A stretch of DNA of 64,000 nt from Zoroaster sp. YZ-2022 (GCA_029582265.1 CM055834.1:4154001-4218000), one strand, 5' to 3'; positions 1 to 11,116 are shown, counted from the first letter of the stretch. Program-made: numbers and translations. Notes: generated from the letters alone by a model not told the origin.

Positions 1-1728
1 ATTATTTAAGTGTTATACAGCAAGAGATATAGGAATTCGTAATTTATCACGGAATAAATGCAGTAGGCATAATATTAATATTAACTCATAACTGTGTAGT
101 CCTATGACGTGACACTGACAGTTAATTAAAAATACATGTAGGCCTACATGTATTAACCATCCATCAAAAAAGACCGTCAGTCGTCACCATGGTACGATGT
201 TGTCCCCGAAGCCGAACCGAAACTGTACTGACTGCACTGAAGACTTGCTTTTGGTCTGTTACTATTGTACATCTTCAACAACCCTGTCACTTCCTATGCA
301 TCATAAAGAATATTACATAAGAATATTATATTAGAAGAGAAAATATAACAAGGTTCATACCTATTTTCCCGAGTATTATTCGAGCTAGTTAAGCGGTCCG
401 GAAATTCGGCTATTTTTCTATCTCTCTCTATATATCTCACCACTGACGTGACAACGCATGCGCAGATATGATTTAACCTTATTTTGTTAAAGTAAAATGT
501 CCTATTTGCGAATGGTGTACTGATTTGCGAATCGGTGTAGTCATTTTTATTCAAGCCGGCCGCACGGGTGCATGCTAGGCGGGGAGTAGAATAATTGGTA
601 GCCTACAACCAGACTATCAAATTAACGAAATAATTATCTAAAAATCATGAAACTTTGTAGGTATGCTCAGTTCGGCAATATATGTCGAATGAGGTCATAA
701 AAACTTCCATTGGTCACCGTTAAGGTGTACTATACTACTTTTGGTATTTTTCCTCACTTTTTTGGTTAAAAAATAGTATTTTCCCCATAATTTTCTTAAT
801 TTTCATATGTTAACTATAACATTTGACACAGCTGTTGTCTTCACTACAAGTAACACTGTGACGCCACGTAGATCACCGCTTGAGGGTGCTATAACTAATA
901 TTCTGGGTTATTTTGTTCAAAAAACATGATTTTTGAAGATTTTGACCCAAAATTACAATAAAGCCAGATTACATCCGTGGTACTATTCATGTAAAAATTT
1001 AGCAAACAAATTCTGAAAATTATCAAAAATTAAATATTCATAGAAAGCATTGGAAGTAAAGTTGACAACAAACCCAAAAACAAATGAATGTCTTACAGTC
1101 AACAAAAATCTCCTTTAGGGACCTGGGGAAAAATGCATCCAGGAAGTTCTATGTGATTATAATTGAGCTATTTTAGCTCATAAAATGTCATTTTATTGAG
1201 CCCATTTTGGAAAACGACAAAATGCATAATGTCAATGAGATAAATTTTGCATAACAATGGGATTAATTAATATTAACTGCGTATACGGGGGAAAAAATGT
1301 TACGACAGACTTGAAATTGATTTACTGAACGCGGAAGTTATATAGGGAAGTACAGACTCGACTCTTTCCTTATAATTATTCAGATTGGAGTTTTAAGGAA
1401 AGAGTGGACATAGCCTAATATTTTTACTTTTCTAAACAAAAAAATGCTTGCACTTTTAGCGGGAAGATTGATACCATCGTCAGTATTATTAGTTTCACAT
1501 TATGATAATTCTAACATCTTTTATAACTATTATACACATTTATAAAGATGAAGGCCATATCGCCCGTGTTTAATTTTCCTTACGTTTTTCTTGAGTTCAT
1601 TGGACAATCTCCTTATAGAAAGGAAAACTAATACTTTGAAGCTATGTTTGACAGTGGTAAATAAATGCCTTAATGAATTTATGACAAAATTGACCGCACC
1701 ATAAATTCATTTTGTGACATAGCCCTAT
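1..1728. other. AT-rich non-coding stretch, no gene seen
   Basis: No coding region with recognisable protein similarity is seen on either strand; the longest open frames are short and lack motifs. Small hairpins occur, for example ACTCTTTCCTT near 1357 with its reverse complement near 1396. About 690-810 resembles, in diverged form, the inner arm of the palindrome near 14550-14700, with a shared GAGGTCATAAAAACT word, so at least part is old interspersed repeat. Confidence 0.5.
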
Positions 1729-1731
1729 TTA

Positions 1732-2382
1732 TGCCCCTGTCCCACTTAGGCAATTTTTTAGGCGACTACAGGCGACCAGGCTGTCGCCACATGGTCGCCG
1801 GGGTGTCGCCTGTGCGGTCGGGAGTCGCCCAAAGAGTCGTAGCCTCTTTCTGGTCGCCGCGGGATTTTCAAAATGTTCAAAAAATTTCGGCGACAGTGGG
1901 TTTGACGCCAGTGAGCGTAGCTTGACTTCTACTGACGTAGGTGCTTTCGTAGGTTGTCGCCAGGTGACGTAGGTTGTCGCCGGTGCTGACCTCGGTGAAT
2001 TCCATTGGCGACTACTACGTCAACCTACGTCAACCGGCGACAGGTACTGTCGTCAAGAGAAGTCAAGTGAATTCTCTTCATTTGTCTTCAGTTAGTGTCT
2101 TCAGTTGTCGCCGACACGGCCGTAGCTTGTCGTAGCTTGTCGCGGGTGGACGTAGGTTGACTTCGGTTGTCGTAGCTATAGTTGTCGCCTGTGTGGTCGT
2201 AGGTGGTAGTCCTTAGTCGCGACGATTGGGTCGCCGGTTGTCGGTAGCTTGCCGTAGCTTGGTCGACTAGGTGGTAGGTTGTTGTCGTAGGGGGTCCAGT
2301 CGCCGGTTTTTCGGCGACCTGCTACGACTATGACGGTCGCCGGCATTCGCCTATAAAAAGTCGCCCAAGTGGGACAGGCCCT
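1732..2382. mobile_element. Harbinger-like MITE with TTA target duplication
   Basis: Seen: imperfect terminal inverted repeats, left TGCCCCTGTCCCACTTAGGC and right (reverse complement) AGGGCCTGTCCCACTTGGGC, flanked by TTA at 1729-1731 and 2383-2385. The 651-bp body is packed with GTCGCC/GGCGAC and CGTAGGTTG words in both orientations. A 3-bp TWA duplication is typical of PIF/Harbinger elements, hence the assignment. There is no transposase, so it is non-autonomous. The short open frame at 1731-1925 lies entirely inside it and is not a gene. Confidence 0.7.
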
Positions 2383-2385
2383 TTA

Positions 2386-3346
2386 CTGTTAAACCATGCT
2401 TCTCGTAATTATTTTGACAAATCAGATATTTTAAAATATTGTTGTTACCCTTTCCTCGAGTAGGCCCGTAGTGGATTGCCTGAGTAAAAACTGTTGACGC
2501 AGAGCTACCAGGGGGCTTTGACCCACTGGACCCCATCATCAGGGGCTTTGCATTCCCTCTGGACACATACAGTGCCCGATTTTGACCCCTCCGTCCCCAA
2601 TTCCCGGACAGCACACATAATCTATCAGGTCCATTTTCCATATATCTGTGTGTACTGTTTTTCAATTGGGTCACAGTATAATCTAATAGTCCTGTAATAC
2701 TGTCAGCATCAATTTTGGTAAAGAAAATTAATTGCACTGCTTCGGCCTTCAAGCGAAATTTAAGATGATCCATCACCCAGGCTACCCACTCCTCCCCGTA
2801 TAACTTCCCAAGTACCCGATTATCGTAACCGCAGACTTTCTACACGCATTTCACGTTCGTTTGATGACCCAGGCTGTCCAGATGCGACTGGCCACAGTAC
2901 AGCCGGACGGGGATCTCCTGCCACTTACGTTGGCAGTGGCCCCGTGCATGAGGATGCATAATGTTGTTGTTTTCATGGCCGTGTGAAGTCCACGTGCTGT
3001 CATGTCACATTGCTTCCTAAGTTGATCTTTTTAGAACTTGCACCACACCTTTCGCTATTTGGACGTAGAAATAATGATCAACAACAACAGGTAAGACCCC
3101 ATGCTAATTACATTGCTTTGGACTATTTCACCGTTTATATGAACAAATATATCAGGCCTGGAATTTCATTTTTATATAGAGGGGGGGGGGGGGAGGCAAC
3201 ATTTCCTGATTAAATTAAAGGGCACTTCCATTAGAATGTCTATGGGAAAATATTTAAGAGGCACCAAGGCCAAGACCAGGGCAACGTGTAATCCCAGTCC
3301 TGAGTATTTGCATCTTTCTGGAAGTTTGAAAATAAGAATAGAAGTT
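2386..3346. other. Non-coding stretch with degenerate repeat and poly-G tract
   Basis: No supported gene. It contains GGGGCTTTG words near 2510-2550 that recur at 3530 and 5850, suggesting eroded interspersed repeat. An uninterrupted run of 14 G lies at about 3180-3194; open frames crossing it are not credible. Confidence 0.4.
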
Positions 3347-3620
3347 TTCATGATTTCAGGATGTTGTTTACAAATCCCCCTTTGCCTCAAAATTTTTTTG
3401 AAAGAAGAGAAGTATAGCGACCAATAAAAGAAATAAGTAGCCTGTATTGTGTCCTTATCTCTAGTTTCTTGTTTGTGGGAATATGGAGAGTCTGTAAATC
3501 CTCTAAAATTAAACATCCAGGAGGTTCAGCAGGGGCTTTGTCCTCTAGACCAAAGGGAGACCCAGGCCCGCTAACCATTTTTTCAGGATTTTTTAATTTT
3601 GTCAAATCACACTCCAGTAT
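3347..3620 (+). repeat. Dispersed direct repeat, copy 1
   Basis: This segment recurs in the same orientation at 5718-5935 with substitutions and small indels. Shared words include AGTAGCCTGTATTGTGTCC, CTAGTTTCTTGTTTGTGGG and AGACCAAAGGGAGAC. No terminal repeats or coding capacity were recognised; the class is unknown. Confidence 0.7.
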
Positions 3621-3649
3621 TTTAAAGCTAACTATCTATAGAGAATAAG

Positions 3650-3740
3650 TAAGACTAATTGCGGTGACACCATGTGAAATTCTCTATTGAGTAGTAACTA
3701 CTCAATAGAGAAATTCACATAGTGTCACCGCAGTTAGTCT
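3650..3740. repeat. Palindromic pair of Penelope-type family-1 termini
   Basis: A near-perfect palindrome: TAAGACTAATTGCGGTGACA reads inward from 3650 and its complement closes the unit at 3740, meeting near ACTACTCAATAG. The same terminal sequence borders the Penelope-like element at 7091-8048. It also occurs at 11801, 15801, 46837 and 63318, so this is a minimal inverted dimer of that terminus. A word that flanks other copies (CATGCAAAGCTACAAGTTTT) follows at about 3774. Confidence 0.75.
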
Positions 3741-4395
3741 GTTTTCCTTCCTCCATGTTTATATCCTCTTCACCATGCAAAGCTACAAGTTTTAGCTAGA
3801 GAATGACGTGTGGTGAAGTTGGGAACATGACAGCCATGGAGTTGGAGATCACAGACTCAATCAACGGGATTTTCTTGGGAGATGGACAATATAATACTAT
3901 AATTGTTTGCTGCGAGAGATTGTTGACTTGTACGGCAATCAAAATAAATAGCGGCCCAGTTTTTAGTCAGATTTCGTAAGATCATGCACGAATTGGAGTC
4001 TAATTGCTTTTCTCTTTGGTAAGATCATGAACTGAAAAGGGAACGATATAATTTTAGAAGATCATATGATACCATAATACTTTAGGGGCTTATAGGCCTA
4101 TAAACTGAAGTTAGGATGTGGGAAACCAGTGGGCTATAGAATAGAGTAAATTTGCCGTCAAATGTGATGAGGGATAATTCAACATTATAATTCCAATGAC
4201 CACCACTGAACGTGGTATTGGTATATGGTATTAGCCAGCAACACCTTTGTGTGTCTTTTGAACGCCCAATTTGCTAAAAGGACACGCTGTTTTATGTGTA
4301 ACAGGGGACCTACACAAATATTTGGACACCCTGTTTTTCAAATGATAACAAATTTGGACTCCCTATTTCTAAATCCTGCCTACTCTGCTGAACGT

Positions 4396-4615
4396 AGCGG
4401 CGTAGCCACGGGGGGCCTGGGGGGCCTGAGGGCACGTTCCCCCACAAATTTCCGTGCCCCCCCATCAGGTTCCCCCACGATAAATCCTGATATTGCCCCA
4501 AAACAGAAAAGAAAAAGAAAAGGGAAGAACACATACCCCTGGGCCCCCTACTGAAAAGCAATTCCCCCTGGTCTCCCCTCCCCCTTCACTGAAAAAGTCC
4601 TGGCTACGCTGCTGT
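4396..4615. mobile_element. hAT-like MITE with 8-bp target duplication
   Basis: Seen: a perfect 8-bp direct repeat CTGAACGT at 4388-4395 and 4616-4623 brackets a 220-bp segment. Its ends are inverted: left AGCGGCGTAGCCACGG, right (reverse complement) ACAGCAGCGTAGCCAGG. Eight-base duplications with CAG(N)GGCGTA-type ends are characteristic of hAT elements. There is no transposase. The C-rich interior generates spurious open frames on both strands. Confidence 0.75.
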
Positions 4616-4623
4616 CTGAACGT

Positions 4624-5717
4624 CACCCCTTGGAAACTCCACATATAGGGTTTGAAACAATCGGCGGATTCATAATTTCGTTCTTCATTTTATATGCAGT
4701 CAGCAAACACCCACTGCTCTAGGTTTGACTGCAAATTTATTCTGGGCCAACCCTTGTTCTGAGTACCCTTGATGCTTCATTTGCCGACTGAGGCTCTAAA
4801 TGCCGACTGAGAAAAATTATTGGGAAGGGCCCCCACCCCCAATTGGCCTAAAATGCGGATGAAACCATTTCTTCAGACCGTTTAAAAACGCTATTTTATA
4901 TTGATCGGCTCTTAATTTTAGTTTTGTCCCCCCACATATTGACAGCCTATTTTATTATCCCGTGTTTTCTGAACTCTTGAGCACGAAACATCTATTCTTT
5001 CAGTTTTATGTTTTTGACTGAGTGCCGGGCTGAACATGATCAATCCTACACCGGACACCTCGATCCAACTTCCACCGGCCTGTATAATTATTTCTGACTA
5101 TCTATCCGTCCTCAAACGGTGGGTTGGTAAAATCACGGGTTTCTGAAAATACTAGCAGCAAATATTATTTACATTGGCCGATAGGTTATTGTATAAACTG
5201 CGCTCTCCTAGCGATTATTGTGCAGCCTGTGGCACAGACATTAGTGTTTACACAACACGGCTTAATCCTGTTGTATCCTATTGAATATAAATGCATTGGG
5301 TGCCGATTAACTTGTTTATAACAAGCTACTCAAGATAATCAAAACAGGATGCATCAATAATACTACTTGTGGTAGAATCTATTGTTGAACCATTTCTTTC
5401 CTCCATAATTTCTCTATATGGTTCAACAGAAAAAGCATTCAGTTGTTGAACTCAAGTTATGCTTGAATTCTGGGTTTTTCTTTGCTTCACATTCTTTTGC
5501 GGTGTTCTACAGCGGTTCGTCTCTGTAATTTGAAACTTGGCAGGTTGTTTTTTTGGGTGAACAGACCATCGATTATTTTTACCCTTGAGATGTGGATCGA
5601 GTAGCGCAGTTTCTGAATTGAAGGTTGAGAAAGTGCAGGGATAACCAAAGTGCAGCTTTACCTCTTTATATGTTTTCCCAGCAATCAATAATTGTAATTT
5701 TTAATCAGGGTTTTCCT
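4624..5717. other. Non-coding stretch, nothing recognised
   Basis: AT-rich with scattered CCCCCC tracts. No protein similarity, splice-bounded open frame, RNA gene or terminal repeats were found on inspection of either strand. Confidence 0.4.
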
Positions 5718-5935
5718 GCATGATTTCAGGATTTTTTTTTTTTACAAATATTCCTTTGCCTCCAAATTTGCCACCAAGAAAGAAAGAAGTAGCCTGTATT
5801 GTGTCCAAACCTCTAGTTTCTTGTTTGTGGGGATGTTGAGTCTGAGGCTTTGTCCACTAGACCAAAGGGAGACTCTGGCCTGCTGCATATTTTTCAGGAT
5901 TTGTTACTGTTTAAACCACATCCCTGATATTTATT
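5718..5935 (+). repeat. Dispersed direct repeat, copy 2
   Basis: Second copy of the repeat at 3347-3620, same strand, with an expanded T tract near 5732 and several small deletions relative to copy 1. Confidence 0.7.
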
Positions 5936-6561
5936 TGAAAACAAAAAGCAGTTCAGTGTAACTAGGTTTGATCGAAGGGGATTGGGGCCCTGAAAGGGGA
6001 ACCAAGATCATGTGATGCTCTTTTTAAAAGGCCTAATTGACCCTCCTACTTCAGCTGAACTTTAGTGGCAAGTAGCTATAGTATTCAAAATCAGTCAACT
6101 CCCTGTTTTGACTGTTGACCCAAATGTGCACACAGGGGCGTTTTTGACTGGTTTTTATCGTCATTTTGACCACCCTGAACAATATAAGACAATACTTTTC
6201 TGGTCAAAAACTTTTGACCTGTAAAATTCCTGTGTTTGACTGGATATATCTTGGCAATTAAGTATATCAACATTTTGACTGGTTTTAACCCTTGCAGTCA
6301 CAGAAGGGTTAATATGCATTTGTTCGGGATCCATGATGAGTGAGGAGGGGGGAGGGGGACACAAAATGTACACTGGTCAACGACAAGAAACCATAAAATC
6401 TTGCATTTTGAGGTATCAGCAGAAAAATTCATTTTATTTTTAATAAGGTACTAACATCACATCTCAAATCTTATGATTAAAAACATTCTTGATGTTATGT
6501 GAAGTACAAAATGTAGTGTACAATTCTGCATTCAAATGGGAAATCATGGGAAATCACCTGG
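5936..6561. other. Non-coding stretch up to assembly gap
   Basis: No gene recognised. TTTTGACTGGTTTT and TTTTGACC words recur between about 6100 and 6300, a loose local repeat. The sequence ends at the first run of N. Confidence 0.4.
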
Positions 6562-7061
6562 NNNNNNNNNNNNNNNNNNNNNNNNNNNNNNNNNNNNNNN
6601 NNNNNNNNNNNNNNNNNNNNNNNNNNNNNNNNNNNNNNNNNNNNNNNNNNNNNNNNNNNNNNNNNNNNNNNNNNNNNNNNNNNNNNNNNNNNNNNNNNNN
6701 NNNNNNNNNNNNNNNNNNNNNNNNNNNNNNNNNNNNNNNNNNNNNNNNNNNNNNNNNNNNNNNNNNNNNNNNNNNNNNNNNNNNNNNNNNNNNNNNNNNN
6801 NNNNNNNNNNNNNNNNNNNNNNNNNNNNNNNNNNNNNNNNNNNNNNNNNNNNNNNNNNNNNNNNNNNNNNNNNNNNNNNNNNNNNNNNNNNNNNNNNNNN
6901 NNNNNNNNNNNNNNNNNNNNNNNNNNNNNNNNNNNNNNNNNNNNNNNNNNNNNNNNNNNNNNNNNNNNNNNNNNNNNNNNNNNNNNNNNNNNNNNNNNNN
7001 NNNNNNNNNNNNNNNNNNNNNNNNNNNNNNNNNNNNNNNNNNNNNNNNNNNNNNNNNNNNN
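6562..7061. other. Assembly gap of exactly 500 N
   Basis: A run of 500 N, identical in length to the gaps at 36448 and 59261, so a placeholder rather than a measured distance. Open frames reported through it are artefacts. Confidence 0.99.
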
Positions 7062-7243
7062 TTGTAGCTTTGCATGGTGAGGATGATAAGTAAGACTAAT
7101 TGCGGTGACACCATGTGGAATCTCAATTGAGTAGTAATTAGTTCTGAAAAGAACTGGAGGTACAACTCGACGTTTCGATCAGTATGCTCTGATCGACCTC
7201 AGGAGAATGCCGGAAGCAAGGTAAGTAATCTAACCCTCTCTGC

Positions 7244-7716
7244 TTGTCTCCCTATCTAGGTTCGACGTCTCACAAACTACAGCGCATCCTCCGACGAGCA
7301 GGCATCGATGTGTTCCACTCAGCCCCCAGCAAACTCCAAGGACTTCCTACACACACCAAGGACAAACCGGACCCAAACAACAGAGCGGAGTCTACCGGAT
7401 CCCCTGTGAGTGCGGCGGGTAAGGTGTACATCGGTTGAAACAGGGCGCAACCTCCCCATCATGATTGAAGGAACACTGAGCACACGGCCGCAGAGGAGAT
7501 TTCGAGAAGTCCGCCATCGTCAAGCACTCACACATCAAGGACCACCAAATCGACTGGCAGGCAGCCCAACTCATCACACCCATCGACACATGGCACCCCA
7601 GACGCATCAGAGAGGCCATCGAGATCGTCAAACATGACACTGTGCCACAGGACATCGGCTTCTACATCAGCGACATTTGGCGACCACTACTACGGACTGA
7701 AGGATCTTCTATATCC
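7244..7716 (+). pseudogene. GIY-YIG endonuclease remnant of Penelope-like element
   Basis: The domain is spread over all three frames. GVYRIPCECG is readable from about 7390, KVYIG from about 7420 in a second frame, and ETGRNL from about 7437 in a third. A later open stretch reads IDWQAAQLITPIDTWHPRRI and ends with FYISDIWRPLL near 7690. Together these are the signature order of the PLE GIY-YIG nuclease, which is thought to nick target DNA for reverse transcription. At least two frameshifts and a stop (TGA at about 7436) show it is dead. A GTAAGT at about 7221 and CTATCTAG before 7261 could be the edges of an intron, but that is speculative. Confidence 0.7.
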
Positions 7717-7933
7717 GAAGTCCATAACCCACCCCAGACTGAGGGATCTCCTATATCCTAAGTCAACCACCCTCCATCCCCTGTGCTTGTCAACAACTGA
7801 TTCAGTTCAGTGAGCACAATACCTCTCCCGCAACCCCTAGGATCCTAGTCTCAACAGTTCCCGCCTGCGCGCCTCAACGAACTAATCCTCCAGCAGTCTA
7901 CTTAAGCAGCAGCATTTTCCAGAGTCCGGCATT

Positions 7934-7973
7934 CTCCTGAGGACGATCAGAGCATACTGATCGAAACGTCGAG
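7934..7973 (+). ncRNA. Hammerhead-ribozyme-like core in Penelope terminus (candidate)
   Basis: In the right terminus one can read CTC (7934-7936), CTGAGGA (7937-7943), a C, GATCAG/CTGATC as a 6-bp stem around AGCATA, GAA (7963-7965), self-complementary ACGT, C, and GAG (7971-7973) pairing with the first CTC. This has the order of a type I hammerhead: stem I, CUGANGA, stem II, GAA, a short stem III and a GUC cleavage triplet. Hammerheads in Penelope elements are established, often with very short stem III. One extra nucleotide between CUGANGA and stem II is non-canonical, stem I is only 3 bp, and the left-hand copy has a base change in the core. Activity is therefore unproven. Confidence 0.3.
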
Positions 7974-8050
7974 TTGTACCTCCAGTTCTTTTCAGAACTA
8001 ATTACTACTCAATTGAGATTCCACATGGTGTCACCGCAATTAGTCTTACA

Positions 8051-9288
8051 TGTCATATACTTTGTCTAGGCGTCTGCACCTTCCATCACTTCATGACCGT
8101 CCGCACCAAAGTATTAACGGACCCTCTGTTCTATCATTATAACGATAATCCGCTCATTCGCTTTTAATTTTAATCCGGAGCTGCATAAAGTCCTGGCTTT
8201 CTCTAGTCTGGCAGACCAACGTTACTGAACTCATTTATTTCGTATTGAGGCGGCCTCGTAGCAACCTTGTCACCAGGATCTACTTGGCTCTCACTACTAG
8301 ACCCTGGTGGGAAAGTTGTTTTACGTCACGTCGATGGGTTACTTCAAACATAATTTAAAACAAAATTAATGTTCTTTTTAAGATGTTTGGATGAGTGATT
8401 TTACCGAAATAATAATGACTGGATGGCCTAATCCCGGCCTTTCCACTGCAGCACAGCACACACTATTATATTGAGACTATCACCTCATTTGCATATCCAA
8501 TATATTTAGTAAAATATTCCAGTTCCAGTGTGTACGAGGTAAACAGAAACTGCTCGAAAAGCCCTGGGGACGAGGATAGCCTAGACGGCATTTGATAGCT
8601 GGGTTTACTCCAGTGATCTCTATACTAACTATATAGGAGATCGCGCCGATTGGCTGAAGCTCGTTGTTCGCCATCTTTGTTCCCGAAGAAAGAAGGCGCA
8701 TGCGTGACGGCCGGACAGGTTTACTGCTACCGAGTGCTGCTGAACTGGTTGTTGTTATTGCATGTATGCTAACATGACATTTGACTCTTGACCTTTTGGG
8801 GGAACCAACATGGCGGCCGGTTATTTTATTAAAATTTTATAAGCCAATCAGCGCCCTATCCAATTAGTTTTGAGATCAGTGGTTTATCCAGCCCATGATT
8901 CAGCATATGGGTCGATGACGTTCCGATGCAGCTGTGTCCTACATTCGTCCCATACCATGCACAATGCACAATTCAAAATGTATGTGTCATTCCATAGGGG
9001 TCATGCACACGATTCATTGCCTTTTGAAACGGCAGGTACCGGCACCATTTGTATTATTTAGGACTCGATTGTCCGATAGGCGTTCAGTATTGCAGCGTCA
9101 GTATACTGAAATGGTGCAAGAGTGCAGTGGAGCATGACTTAGCAACACTGCAAGCAACAAAGTTGCCCATGTGTAAACGGGCCTAAACCGTACATTAGAT
9201 CCACCCTGACTTCACTAGAAGCCTTACTCCAACAATGATTGCTGCTGTCACATTGTGTGACACCAAATGAAAACATGCATCTACTTAC
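8051..9288. other. Non-coding stretch, possible intron flank of LDLa exon
   Basis: No coding region recognised. A small hairpin, GATCTC then TATA, closing with TATAGGAGATC, spans about 8615-8642. A CpG-containing patch around 8640-8720 and ACATGGCGGCC near 8808 stand out from AT-rich surroundings, but no promoter can be defined. The stretch lies downstream (on the minus strand) of the LDLa exon, so it could be intron. Confidence 0.4.
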
Positions 9289-9399
9289 CGCAATCTTCCT
9301 CATCGGAACCATCGGAGCAGTCTCGCTCAGAGTCACACACATAACTCTTACGTATACACCTTCCATCACTGACGCAGGGGAACTGATCTTCTCTGCAGT
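9289..9399 (-). CDS. Exon encoding one LDL-receptor class A domain
   Basis: Read on the minus strand, a 111-bp segment is preceded by a consensus acceptor (TTTGTATTAG) and followed by a consensus donor (GTAAGTAG). It is a symmetrical phase 1-1 exon, as is usual for this module. The translation contains all six cysteines in LDLa spacing: [36 protein letters not shown]. It includes the calcium-binding acidic core [11 protein letters not shown]. LDLa modules are extracellular ligand-binding repeats in lipoprotein receptors, proteases and matrix proteins; which protein this belongs to cannot be told. No neighbouring exon of the same gene was recognised, so flanking introns are long or filled with repeats. 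This is the clearest host coding sequence in the window. Confidence 0.85.
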
Positions 9400-9527
9400 C
9401 TAATACAAATAAAAACAAATTGTTTTATTTGTTGTATTATTTCCATGTGTAGCAATTTCTTACTTCCTGGTCTAAGATTAAACAGTAGCAATCATAACTA
9501 GAGATTGGTGTTTGTATTGACAAACAC

Positions 9528-11018
9528 TAGGTGTTCGGGAAGGGTAAAGGTCAAATTGGGGTAAACTTTGTTGAAATATGTTTGGACAATTAACGATCTG
9601 TACAATGGTTCAAAGATAGTGAATTTACCTCTTCTGGATGATTTTTTTTAAATATTAAACTTTGACTTCCGGTTTGGACAGGAAGTAAAGGTCAAATTGG
9701 GGTCACCTTTAAAAAAATATTTTTGACAAGTAACGCTCTGTACAACGGTGCAAAAATTGTGAACTTACCCCTTGCGGTTGTTGAGATATGATATTTTAAA
9801 ATATTATACTATGACTTCCGATTTGGACAGGAAGTAAAGGTCAAATTGGGGTCATGTTTTTGTAAATATTTTTGACAATTAACAATCAGTACAATGGTGC
9901 AAAAACTGTGAATTTACCTCTTGTGGTTGTTGAGATATGACTTTTTTAAATATTAAACTTTGACTTCCGGTTTGGACAGGAAGTAAGGTCAAATTGGGTC
10001 ACCTTTGTGTAAATATTTTTCTATATCTATACAATGGTACAACAATTTTGAATTTACCTCTTGTAGTTGTTGAGATATGATTTTAGTTTTAAATATTAAA
10101 CTTTGATTTATCGTAATTCGATATCTGATGGCCTCATCATGACGTCACAAACTCATGTTTCATCTACGTGTTAAGTTCTAAGTATATGCCAAGTTTCAAG
10201 TTCATCTGAAGTTTGCAAGTATATGTTTTTTGTAGACAATCGATCGTCTGAAGGACAAATATATTTACACAAAGGTGACCCCAATTTGACCTTTACTTCC
10301 TGCCCAAACTAATGTCAAACTCAAACAATTTCCTGATCAGTAATATCACATATTTCATACAAATTTCATAAAAATACAATTGCTTTCTGAGTAAATCAGG
10401 AAATATAACCGTAGCACTCGCTAAAATGGACGATGGTTTGGATTGTAAAATATTTCAGTATCTGTTTCTGCCGATTGAGGGCGACATACAGTATTACCGT
10501 TCCGCCGGCCGGACTGTTTTATATGCCCCGCCCACTCGATTGAGTATTGCGGACGTAGTGGAAATAACAGATTGCGCGTAAATATTCACGAAAAGTGTGT
10601 TTCTTTTTTTACAAAAATGTCGTGTTTTCAGTACAAATAAATATCAAACTCAAACATATCCTCGTCTCTAATGCCACATATTTCACACTCTTTACACCCA
10701 TGATAAACTACATATTTTTCCCCGACTAAATCAGTAATTTTATTGATTTTTCAGATCCCTTGATATGATTTTTTTAATTATTAAACTTTGAATTACCGTA
10801 ATTCGATATCTGATGACCTAATCATGACGTCACAAATTATGTTTCATCTACGTGTTAAGTTCTAAGTATATGCCAAGTTTGAAGTTCATGTGAAGTTTGC
10901 AAGTATGTTTTTTTTTTTTTGACAATCGATCCGGAGAAGAAGAAAAAGAAGAAGGAGAAGAAGAAAAAAAAGGAAACAAAAAAACAATAGGTGTTTCGGG
11001 CACAAACCCGAACACCTA
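9528..11018. repeat. Hairpin-ended interspersed repeat (AGGTGTTCGGG family), copy A
   Basis: The left edge carries AGGTGTTCGGG and the right edge its complement CCCGAACACCT, where GGTGTTTCGGG and CCCGAACACC form a terminal hairpin (about 10989-11018). The interior has direct repeats at the left, diverged CAAATT/GACCTTTACTTCC words in opposite orientation near 10275, and a purine (GAAGAA) tract before the right hairpin. Related copies lie at 25525-26175 and about 28150. No protein is encoded; it is a non-autonomous element of unknown class. Confidence 0.6.
9541..10130 (+). repeat. About four tandem copies of a ~148-bp unit
   Basis: Words AAGGTCAAATTGGGGT, CAATGGTGCAAAAA, TTGTTGAGATATGA and TTTGACTTCCGGTTTGGACA recur in order at intervals near 145-150 bp (about 9545, 9690, 9835, 9985). 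Two units in the opposite orientation occur in the related copy at 25640-25930. Confidence 0.75.
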
Positions 11019-11116
11019 AATATTTGGAATGATTTGTAAACTCACTCCATACTTTTCCACCAGTCCATACCCCCCCCCCCCCCCCCCCCTCCTAGAACCA
11101 TGTGCATTTAGGCCCG

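Larger units (their letters stand above)
7091..8048 (+). mobile_element. Decayed Penelope-like retroelement with inverted termini
   Basis: Seen: about 120 bp at the left end (from TAAGACTAATTGCGGTGAC) is the reverse complement of the right end (to 8048). Between them lies a broken GIY-YIG endonuclease segment of the type found at the C-terminus of Penelope-like (PLE) reverse transcriptases. Known: PLEs carry terminal repeats in direct or inverted orientation, and some retain introns. The ends contain a stem-loop (AGTTCTGAAAAGAACT) and a second hairpin with a hammerhead-like core. Upstream at 7062-7090 is a word (TAGCTTTGCATGGTGAGGAT) that also precedes other copies. No reverse transcriptase domain remains, so this is a 5'-deleted copy. 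Confidence 0.7.

Noticed and set aside
294..554. 86-codon minus-strand open frame
   Set aside because: No similarity, no splice or promoter context; length is expected by chance.
3387..3605. Minus-strand frame with LEDKAPAEPPGCL
   Set aside because: Lies in the dispersed repeat at 3347-3620 whose second copy does not preserve the frame.
6489..7165. Long open frames through N runs (also at 36384-37257 and 59084-60056)
   Set aside because: They are mostly unknown bases; the reading is meaningless.
8051..9288. CpG-island promoter near 8.6-8.8 kb
   Set aside because: Only a short GC patch, with no TATA, initiator or downstream coding exon that could be linked.
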